46,543 nucleotides of DNA from Sneathiellales bacterium (GTDB taxonomy: Bacteria; Pseudomonadota; Alphaproteobacteria; JANQFL01): NCBI GenBank assembly GCA_028277845.1, contig JANQFL010000005.1, positions 1 to 46,543 on the forward strand, written 5' to 3'. The notes under the pieces were generated by a model that saw only the letters and a program-made list of their open reading frames with translations, was not told where the DNA came from and made no database searches. Below, in pieces: positions 40,077-46,543 of this stretch; within the stretch, counting starts at the first letter, position 1; each line of letters starts with the position of its first letter. Position numbers and translations under genes: made by a program.

Positions 40077-41075
40077 ATGCCGGGAATTCCAATATCTGTT
40101 TTCGGTATGACTCCAAGCGCCCAACTTAAGCGGCTGGTCGACGCGCAATCGCGCGGGCAACTCGGGTTTCGCGACAAGGTCCTTGCCTGGTGGGAAGGAT
40201 ACGACCTGAGCGGTGTGCCCAAGAAAGAAGCCGCGGCCAAATCCGGGGAGACGGATGCGGGTGACGAACCGCCCAGCAAGGAGACCATCAAACTCGAATT
40301 GTCCGAACTGGTGTGGGGCACCGGGTTCGGGGCGCCGTGGGAGCCTGAGTTCTATACCAAACCGATCAGCCTGACCGGACTGCCGGAAGACAACACGGAC
40401 ATCGCCTTCGTCGGTGCCGATGTCGGCGGACCGGCCATCGAACTGGCCGACGCCTTGGATTGCTCCATCACGATCTACGAGTCCGATGAGTGGAAGTCGG
40501 ACATGGCGGAGTTGCGCATCGCGCAACGGGACCTGGCCGACCGGATCCGCGTGGAGCGGCGGCCGATCGATGCGCTCGACCTGGAACCGCAATCGCTCGG
40601 CGCCATCATTTGCCGGGACCGGTTTTTCGAGATCGCCGACACCTATCCCGTTCTGAAGCATTTCGAGGAAGCCCTGGTGCCGCTGGGCCATCTGCTGATC
40701 AGCGACTACGTCATGCACCTGCCCGAGGACTACAAGGACCTCATCGATCGGTGGGTGGCGGTCGAGCCCAACGACGTGCGGCTATGGAGCATCGAGGATT
40801 ACCAGGACAATCTGCGCGACCTGAAGTTCAAGGTTTACGACTGCAAGGACGTCAGCGCGGAATACAAGTCCAAGATCGTCAAGGCCTGGAGTGCCGTGAC
40901 GAAGGCAGTGCCCGGCTTGATCAAACGGGAAGGTTCCGAGTTCTTCATCGAGTCTCTCAGCGAGGACGGCGTTTTCTGGAACCACCGCTGGGACGCCCTG
41001 CACAACCCGGGCATTCGCAATTACGTCGTGCACGCCCTCAAGCCCAATTCGGGCAAGATCATGTCCGACTGGTAG
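40077..41075 (+). CDS. Methyltransferase-fold protein of unknown substrate
   Basis: A 332-residue protein. Residues about 105-215 have the Rossmann-like layout of class I SAM methyltransferases: IAFVGADVGGPAIELADAL stands where motif I is expected and the acidic end of strand 2 is IYESD, followed by IICRDRFFEI and LVPLGHLLISDY. The glycine motif is loose and the N-terminal 100 residues and C-terminal helical region are unfamiliar. SAM binding and substrate are therefore uncertain. GC-rich and native in style, it lies beside tRNA-Lys and is convergent with tgt, whose stop is 3 bases away. The start at 40077 has a weak AGG; 40107 is the alternative. Confidence 0.72.
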   Translation: MPGIPISVFGMTPSAQLKRLVDAQSRGQLGFRDKVLAWWEGYDLSGVPKKEAAAKSGETDAGDEPPSKETIKLELSELVWGTGFGAPWEPEFYTKPISLTGLPEDNTDIAFVGADVGGPAIELADALDCSITIYESDEWKSDMAELRIAQRDLADRIRVERRPIDALDLEPQSLGAIICRDRFFEIADTYPVLKHFEEALVPLGHLLISDYVMHLPEDYKDLIDRWVAVEPNDVRLWSIEDYQDNLRDLKFKVYDCKDVSAEYKSKIVKAWSAVTKAVPGLIKREGSEFFIESLSEDGVFWNHRWDALHNPGIRNYVVHALKPNSGKIMSDW

Positions 41076-41078
41076 GCT

Positions 41079-42209
41079 TTACAACGGTTCGATATCCCCC
41101 AACGCCTGTTGAGCGTGAAACTTGGCGACGAACGCGGACAGTGTCCCGTCGGATATGGCGTCGCGCAGACCGCCCATCAATTCCTGGTAATAGTGCAGAT
41201 TGTGCCAGGTCAGCAGCGTATAGCCGAGGATCTCCCGGCTTTTGAACAGATGATGCAGATAGGCGCGGCTGTAGTCGCGGCAGGCCGGGCAGCCGCAGTC
41301 TTCGTCGAGCGGCCTCGGATCCTCGGCATGACGGGCGTTCATCATGTTGACGGTACCACGGCGGGTAAACCCCTGCCCCGTGCGTCCCGAACGGGTCGGC
41401 AGGACGCAATCGAACATGTCGATGCCGCGGCAGACCGCTTCCACGATATCGTCCGGCTTGCCCACGCCCATCAGGTAGCGCGGCTTGTCGTCCGGTAGCG
41501 CCGGGACGGCGACGTCGAGGACCCGCAGCATCTGCTCCTGTCCCTCGCCGACCGCGAGACCGCCGACCGCGTAACCGTCGAACCCGATATCGATCAGGCC
41601 CCGGGCCGATTCCGTCCGAAGGTCCGGAAACACACTGCCCTGTACGATGCCGAATAGGCCATATCCCGCCCGTTCCGTGAACGCGTCACGGCAGCGCTGC
41701 GCCCAGCGCAGGGAAAGGCGCATGGACATGTCGGCATCCGTTTCCGATACCGGATACGGCGTGCATTCGTCCAACTGCATGGTGATGTTGGCATCCAGGT
41801 GGTGCTGGATCTCGATCGACCGTTCCGGCGTCAGCTCGAATTTGCGGCCGTCGATGTGGGACTGAAAGATGACGCCGCTTTCGTCCATCTTGCGCAGCTT
41901 GGCCAGGGACATGACCTGAAACCCCCCGGAATCCGTCAGGATCGGCCCTTGCCAATTCATGAACCGGTGCAGACCGCCCAGTTTGGCGACCCGTTCCGAA
42001 CCGGGGCGCAGCATCAGGTGATAGGTGTTGCACAACAGGATATCGGCGCCGGTCTCCCGTACCGCTTCCGGCCGCATGGCCTTGACCGTCGCCGCCGTGC
42101 CGACGGGCATGAAGGCCGGCGTGCGGATGTCGCCATGGGCCGTGCCCAGGGTCCCGGTGCGCGCGGCGCCGTCCCGGCCGTGCACCTGAAAGGAAAACGC
42201 TCCGCTCAT
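41079..42209 (-). CDS. tgt: Queuine/7-aminomethyl-7-deazaguanine tRNA-ribosyltransferase
   Basis: A 376-residue full-length Tgt, which swaps guanine 34 of GUN-anticodon tRNAs for preQ1 in queuosine synthesis. The nucleophile region [11 protein letters not shown], the VGGLAVGE substrate loop, FDCVLPTR, and the zinc site [17 protein letters not shown] are all intact. The start at 42209 overlaps the queA stop by four bases (ATGA), so the two are coupled. Longer frames upstream are queA shadows. Confidence 0.98.
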   Translation of the reverse strand: MSGAFSFQVHGRDGAARTGTLGTAHGDIRTPAFMPVGTAATVKAMRPEAVRETGADILLCNTYHLMLRPGSERVAKLGGLHRFMNWQGPILTDSGGFQVMSLAKLRKMDESGVIFQSHIDGRKFELTPERSIEIQHHLDANITMQLDECTPYPVSETDADMSMRLSLRWAQRCRDAFTERAGYGLFGIVQGSVFPDLRTESARGLIDIGFDGYAVGGLAVGEGQEQMLRVLDVAVPALPDDKPRYLMGVGKPDDIVEAVCRGIDMFDCVLPTRSGRTGQGFTRRGTVNMMNARHAEDPRPLDEDCGCPACRDYSRAYLHHLFKSREILGYTLLTWHNLHYYQELMGGLRDAISDGTLSAFVAKFHAQQALGDIEPL

Positions 42210-43243
42210 GACGCCGCCCGGTGCAACACGCTGGTGTCGCCGTAGGAGTAAAACCGGTAGCGTTCCTGCATGGCGACGCCGTAGGCGCGCTTCATGGTGT
42301 CCATGCCGGCGAAGGCGCACACCAGCATGAAAAGCGTCGACTTCGGCAAATGAAAGTTCGTCATCAGCAGGTCCGCGGTTTTGAAGGCATAGCCGGGCGT
42401 AATGAAGATGTCGGTCTCGCCTTCGAATGGCGCGATTTCTCCGGCGCCGGCCGCCGCCGATTCGAGCAGGCGCAGCGATGTCGTGCCGACGGCCATCACC
42501 CGTCCGCCGGCGGCCTTGACGCGGTTGAAATGATCCGCCGTGCCAGCGCCGACCTGGCCCCATTCGCTGTGCATGAAGTGGTCGTCGGTGTCCTCGCTAC
42601 GCACGGGAAGGAACGTCCCGGCCCCCACATGCAAGGTGACCCGGGCGGTTTCGACTCCCCGGGCGGCCAGTGCCTCCATCAGTGCGGGCGTGAAGTGCAG
42701 GCCGGCCGTCGGCGCGGCGACCGATCCGTCTTCCCGGGCAAAGTGGGTCTGGTAGTCCTGCTTGTCCCGTTCGTCCGTCGCACGGAGTGACTGGATATAC
42801 GGCGGCAGCGGCATCTCTCCGCTTCGTTCGAGAGCAGCATTCAAGTCGGCGGCGGCGTAGGAAAAGTCGAGCGTGACCTCGCCCGCCTCGCCTTTCTCCG
42901 TGACGACGGCGCTGAAGGATGTGTCGAACGTGACGACGTCGCCGGGCCTCAATCGTTTGGCCGGTTTGGCGAAGACGCGCCAGGAATTGGCATTCCGTCT
43001 CTGGTGCAGGGTGACCTCGACCTTGGCGTCGCCCCGCATGCCTCGCAGGCGGGCGGGAATGACCCTGGTGTCGTTGAACACCATCAGATCGCCCGGCCGC
43101 AGCAATTGCGGCAGATCGCGCACGATGTGGTGCGTCAAGGCTTCGCTGTCGACTTCCAGCAGACGGGCGCTGTCGCGCGGCCGCGCCGGGCGGTCGGCAA
43201 TCAGCGCCTTGGGCAGTTCGAAATCGAAAAGGTCGACCTTCAT
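42206..43243 (-). CDS. queA: S-adenosylmethionine:tRNA ribosyltransferase-isomerase
   Basis: A 345-residue QueA, which builds epoxyqueuosine on preQ1-tRNA using SAM as ribosyl donor, the step after Tgt. Recognisable blocks: [14 protein letters not shown] at the start, [12 protein letters not shown], the APTAGLHFT motif, [11 protein letters not shown], and [16 protein letters not shown]. Length and sequence are normal. It lies 78 bases downstream of the cyclophilin gene and is coupled to tgt. Confidence 0.98.
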   Translation of the reverse strand: MKVDLFDFELPKALIADRPARPRDSARLLEVDSEALTHHIVRDLPQLLRPGDLMVFNDTRVIPARLRGMRGDAKVEVTLHQRRNANSWRVFAKPAKRLRPGDVVTFDTSFSAVVTEKGEAGEVTLDFSYAAADLNAALERSGEMPLPPYIQSLRATDERDKQDYQTHFAREDGSVAAPTAGLHFTPALMEALAARGVETARVTLHVGAGTFLPVRSEDTDDHFMHSEWGQVGAGTADHFNRVKAAGGRVMAVGTTSLRLLESAAAGAGEIAPFEGETDIFITPGYAFKTADLLMTNFHLPKSTLFMLVCAFAGMDTMKRAYGVAMQERYRFYSYGDTSVLHRAAS

Positions 43244-43321
43244 GGCTTCGTCCGCTCAACATGGCCGCGACCGGCGTGCCGGAACGGAAGAAACACGCCG
43301 TGGAGGGACGACCGCGCGCTC

Positions 43322-43882
43322 CTACTCGTCGACGTCGGCGGCGACCTTCATCGAGACGATGACATCCGGATCGTCAACGGTGCCGTTGGCGGCCCGGTCA
43401 CCCTTCTTGATCTGGTCGACGAATTCCATGCCCGACGTCACCTTGCCCCACACCGTGTACTGGTTGTCGAGATACGGCGCGTCACCCAGCATGATGAAGA
43501 ACTGGCTGTCGGCGCTGTCGGGATGCTGGGCCCGGGCCATGGAGGTAACACCCCGGACATGCGGTTCGGCGGAAAACTCGGCGGCCAGGTTCTTTCCGGA
43601 ACCGCCGGTGCCGTTGCCCAGCGGATCGCCGGTCTGCACCATGAAATTCTCGATCACGCGATGGAACTTCAGGCCGTCGTAGAAGCCCTGACGGGTCAGT
43701 TCCTTGATGCGGGCGACATGGTTGGGCGCCAGGTCCGGCCGCAACTCGATGACCACGCGTCCGTCCTTGGTTTCGAGATAAATGGTGTTTTCCTTATCTG
43801 CGGCCATGGCCACCTCCGTCATCAGTCCAACAGCGAACAGGGCCGGCAAGAAAAAGACAAAATTGATAAACCTGCCAATCAT
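43322..43882 (-). CDS. Exported cyclophilin-type peptidyl-prolyl isomerase
   Basis: A 186-residue PPIase. The start at 43882 gives a signal peptide (MIGRFINFVFFLPALFAVGL, cleaved after EVAMA); an ATG at 43906 would lengthen it. The mature domain has the cyclophilin hallmarks FHRVIENFMVQTGDPLGNGT and GSG, SMARAQHPDSADSQFFI and VWGKVTSGMEFVDQI. It speeds proline isomerisation of periplasmic proteins. It follows coaD closely and precedes queA, an order I recall from other alphaproteobacteria. Confidence 0.92.
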   Translation of the reverse strand: MIGRFINFVFFLPALFAVGLMTEVAMAADKENTIYLETKDGRVVIELRPDLAPNHVARIKELTRQGFYDGLKFHRVIENFMVQTGDPLGNGTGGSGKNLAAEFSAEPHVRGVTSMARAQHPDSADSQFFIMLGDAPYLDNQYTVWGKVTSGMEFVDQIKKGDRAANGTVDDPDVIVSMKVAADVDE

Positions 43883-43922
43883 TGTATTGCGCCGCTTTCC
43901 TATCATTGATCCAGCATTATCC

Positions 43923-44420
43923 CTATTGCAGCTTGCCCAACAACTGTTCGGCAACAGCGGGAGAAACGAAGTTCGAAACATCGCCGCCCAAGCGGGCGAT
44001 TTCCTTGACCAGCCGCGAGGCGATGAACTGGTTCTTGTCCGACGCCATCAGGAACACGGTTTCGATTTCCGGGTTGAGCCGGGCGTTCATGCCGACCATC
44101 TGAAACTCGTATTCGAAGTCCGACACCGCGCGCAGGCCGCGGATGATCATGCAGGCGTCCACTTCCATGGCGAAGTGCATCAGCAGATTGTCGAACGGCT
44201 TGACTTCGATCTCCACACCGCGGCCGTCGGCCAGCGGCTTGACCTCCCGTTCCACCATCGTGACCCGTTCATCCAGGTTGAACAGCGGCCCCTTGTCGGC
44301 GTTGATGGCGACGCCGATGACCAGCTTGTCCACCAGTTTCAATGCCCGGGAAACGATATCGATGTGGCCGTTGGTGATGGGGTCGAACGTCCCCGGATAC
44401 AAACCGACATACTTTGACAC
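43923..44420 (-). CDS. coaD: Phosphopantetheine adenylyltransferase
   Basis: A 165-residue CoaD, which transfers AMP to 4'-phosphopantetheine in the penultimate step of CoA synthesis. The nucleotidyltransferase motif GTFDPITNGHIDI is near the N-terminus and the C-terminal FIASRLVKEIARLGGDV stands for the ISSTxxR region. Length is typical. It starts 23 bases after the gyrA stop and precedes the cyclophilin gene. Confidence 0.97.
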   Translation of the reverse strand: MSKYVGLYPGTFDPITNGHIDIVSRALKLVDKLVIGVAINADKGPLFNLDERVTMVEREVKPLADGRGVEIEVKPFDNLLMHFAMEVDACMIIRGLRAVSDFEYEFQMVGMNARLNPEIETVFLMASDKNQFIASRLVKEIARLGGDVSNFVSPAVAEQLLGKLQ

Positions 44421-44443
44421 GCGCGCCTCCTGGTCCCGATCCG

Positions 44444-46543
44444 TTACTCTTCGGTGCCCGTCTCTGACGGGTTACCGTCGCCCTCTTCCTCGGCGCTTTC
44501 CTCGCTGTCGGTCACGTCACGCAGACGGCTGACCGAGACCACACGCTCTTCTTCGCTCGTTCTGATCAACCGCACGCCGGCGGTTCCGCGCCCGGCAATG
44601 CGGATATCGTCGACCGGGAAGCGGATCAACTGCCCGCCGTCGGTGACGACCATGACCTCGTCGGTGTCCTCCACCGGGAAACCACCGACCATCTTGCCGT
44701 TGCGGGCGCCGGTTTCGATGTTGATGATGCCCTGTCCGCCGCGCCCGGCGACCCGGTATTCGTAGGCCGACGTGCGTTTGCCGTAGCCGTTTTCGGTCAC
44801 CGACAGCACGAACTGTTCCTGCGCCGCCAGTTCTTCCGCCCGCTCGATGGCGATATCGCCCGTGACGATTTCCTCGCCTTCGCCCTCGTCTTCTTCCTCG
44901 TCGCCGTGACGGCGCAGCGACTTGGCGTATTTCAGGTAGGCGTCCCGTTCCGCCGTGTCGACATCGATGTGAGTGAGGATCGACATACCGATGACTTCGT
45001 CGTCCTTGGCCAGTTTCATGCCGCGCACGCCGACGGAATCGCGGCCCTTGAACACGCGCACGTCGGTGGACGGGAAGCGGATGCATTTGCCGTCGCGGGC
45101 GAACAGGATGATGTCGTCGTCTTCCGTGCAGGTCCGCACCCGGACGATGCGGTCGCCTTCGTCCAGCTTCATGGCGATCTTGCCGTTGGCCTTGACGTTG
45201 ACGAAGTCGCTGAGCGCGTTGCGCCGCACATTGCCGCTGGCGGTGGCGAACATGACATGCAAATCGCCCCAGCTGTCCTCGTCCTCGGGCAAGGGCAGCA
45301 CCGTGCCGATGGTTTCCTCGCCTTCCAACGGCAGCAGGTTGATCAACGGCTTGCCGCGGGCCTGGGGCGTGCCGAGCGGCAGGCGGTAGACCTTGAGCTT
45401 GTAGACCCGGCCGGTGGTGGAGAAGAACAGCACCGGCGTGTGGGTGTTGACGACGAAGATCTGGGTGACGAAGTCCTCGTCCCGCGTCGCCATGCCGGAC
45501 CGGCCCTTGCCGCCCCGCTTCTGGGTGCGGTAGGCCGACAACGGCACCCGCTTGATGTAGCCGCCGTGGCTCAGGGTGACGACCATGTCCTCGCGCTGGA
45601 TCAGGTCCTCGTCGTCGTATTCGGCTTCGGCTTCCTGGATTTGGGTGCGGCGCTCGTCCGCGAACTTGCCGCGCATCTCGATCAGTTCGTCGCGGATAAT
45701 GCCGTAGAGTCTCTCGCGGCTCGACAGGATCTCGAGGTATTCCCTGATCTTCTCGCCCAGGCCCTTGAGCTCGTCGCCGATGTCGTCCCGGCCCAGTGCC
45801 GTCAGGCGGTGCAGGCGCAGTTCCAAAATGGCCCGGGCCTGTACTTCGGTCAGACGGTATTTGCCGTCCTCGGCGGTGTTGCCCGGCTCGTCGATCAACG
45901 CGATCAGCGCCGCGACATCGGACGCCGGCCAAAGCCGGTCCATGATCTGCCGGCGCGCTTCGGCCGGGTTGGGCGCCTTGCGGATCAAGGCGATCATCTC
46001 GTCGATATTGGCGACGGCGATGGCCAGGCCGACCAGCACGTGGGCCCGGTCGCGGGCCTTGCCCAGCAAATACTTGGTGCGCCGGGTGACCACGTCCTCG
46101 CGGAACAGGACGAATGCCTCGAGCATCTGCTTGAGGTTCATCAGGTCGGGCTTGCCGCCGCTCAGGGCCAGCATGTTGACGCCGAAGGTGCTCTGCAGCG
46201 CCGTGAAGCGGTAGAGCTGGTTCAGCACGACGTCGGTCACGGCATCGCGTTTGACCTCGACGACGACGCGGACCCCGTCCTTGTCGGATTCGTCGCGCAT
46301 CTCCGAGATGCCCTCGATACGCTTGCCGCGCACCGCATCGGCGATCTGTTCGATCATCCGGGCCTTGTTGACCTGGTAGGGTACCTCGGTGACGACGATG
46401 GCTTCCCGGTCCTTGCGGATCTCCTCCACATGCACCTTGCCGCGCATGACCACCGATCCGCGGCCGGTGTGGAAGGCCGAACGGATACCGGCCCGGCCGA
46501 GGATGATGCCGCCGGTCGGGAAATCCGGACCGGGCATGATCTC
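44444..46543 (-). CDS. gyrA: DNA gyrase subunit A, C-terminal part (runs off the right edge)
   Basis: The last 699 residues of GyrA; the N-terminus with the active-site Tyr lies beyond the window. The visible start, [16 protein letters not shown], is from the breakage-reunion core, followed by the tower and coiled-coil region and then the six-bladed C-terminal DNA-wrapping beta-pinwheel. The GyrA-box reads QKRGGKG, a conservative variant of QRRGGKG. A short acidic tail (rich in Glu) ends the protein, and an acidic linker [10 protein letters not shown] sits in the pinwheel. gyrA heads the coaD-cyclophilin-queA-tgt series. Confidence 0.98.
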   Translation of the reverse strand, partial: EIMPGPDFPTGGIILGRAGIRSAFHTGRGSVVMRGKVHVEEIRKDREAIVVTEVPYQVNKARMIEQIADAVRGKRIEGISEMRDESDKDGVRVVVEVKRDAVTDVVLNQLYRFTALQSTFGVNMLALSGGKPDLMNLKQMLEAFVLFREDVVTRRTKYLLGKARDRAHVLVGLAIAVANIDEMIALIRKAPNPAEARRQIMDRLWPASDVAALIALIDEPGNTAEDGKYRLTEVQARAILELRLHRLTALGRDDIGDELKGLGEKIREYLEILSSRERLYGIIRDELIEMRGKFADERRTQIQEAEAEYDDEDLIQREDMVVTLSHGGYIKRVPLSAYRTQKRGGKGRSGMATRDEDFVTQIFVVNTHTPVLFFSTTGRVYKLKVYRLPLGTPQARGKPLINLLPLEGEETIGTVLPLPEDEDSWGDLHVMFATASGNVRRNALSDFVNVKANGKIAMKLDEGDRIVRVRTCTEDDDIILFARDGKCIRFPSTDVRVFKGRDSVGVRGMKLAKDDEVIGMSILTHIDVDTAERDAYLKYAKSLRRHGDEEEDEGEGEEIVTGDIAIERAEELAAQEQFVLSVTENGYGKRTSAYEYRVAGRGGQGIINIETGARNGKMVGGFPVEDTDEVMVVTDGGQLIRFPVDDIRIAGRGTAGVRLIRTSEEERVVSVSRLRDVTDSEESAEEEGDGNPSETGTEE

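Noticed and set aside
1-46543. CRISPR array, intact insertion sequence, prophage or rRNA operon
   Set aside because: No regularly spaced repeats, no complete transposase or integrase, no phage structural genes and no rRNA sequence were seen.

Overview
The window is GC-rich bacterial chromosome, densely coded, and fits an alphaproteobacterium close to Rhodospirillales. This is inferred from protein style and gene order: gyrA-coaD-cyclophilin-queA-tgt, recG back to back with sdhE-mfd, a palindromic CtrA-type site (TTAA-N7-TTAAC), and a PleD/PopA-like REC-REC-GGDEF protein. No 16S or other species marker is present, so the genus cannot be named.

Layout. 1-3.9 kb: a crotonase-fold protein, a CoA-binding protein and O-acetylhomoserine sulfhydrylase (metY), closed by a terminator shared with a convergent LysR gene. 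3.9-5.9 kb: an azoreductase, then a small VOC protein between two decayed transposase fragments (IS5-like and IS481-like), then a small membrane protein. 6.0-9.4 kb: a DSD1-type PLP enzyme overlapping an acyl-CoA synthetase, convergent with an SDR. 9.6-11.7 kb: a degenerate PleD-like protein and a FrnE-type DsbA protein. 11.7-17.6 kb: mfd, sdhE and recG. 17.6-21.2 kb: a minus-strand cassette of GT2, LABN-domain protein, GT83 transferase and DUF502 protein, resembling prenyl-phosphate-sugar systems that decorate lipid A or LPS core. 21.3-24.6 kb: a YjfB-like protein, a DUF1194 protein, a diacylglycerol-kinase-family protein, a PaaY-type gamma-carbonic anhydrase and an AhpD-like protein.

24.7-36.3 kb is the main catabolic block. 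One minus-strand series runs aldehyde dehydrogenase, periplasmic binding protein, an attenuator-like hairpin, LivH, LivM, LivG, LivF with an unusual 166-residue tail, a second aldehyde dehydrogenase, a coniferyl-alcohol-dehydrogenase-like SDR and a flotillin. A divergent AraC/HpaA-like activator sits at its head. Together these suggest uptake and stepwise alcohol-to-aldehyde-to-acid oxidation of a small, probably aromatic, compound.

36.3-39.85 kb is a lower-GC accessory stretch of poorly known genes (two membrane-anchored proteins and a DUF4145 protein), interrupted by one GC-rich SnoaL-like gene and ending at the 3' end of a tRNA-Lys gene. This is the usual geometry of a tRNA-targeted island, although no integrase or att repeat was found.

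40.1-46.5 kb returns to core genes: a methyltransferase-fold protein, tgt, queA, a periplasmic cyclophilin, coaD and the C-terminal three quarters of gyrA, which runs off the right edge. There is no rRNA, CRISPR array, intact insertion sequence or prophage.
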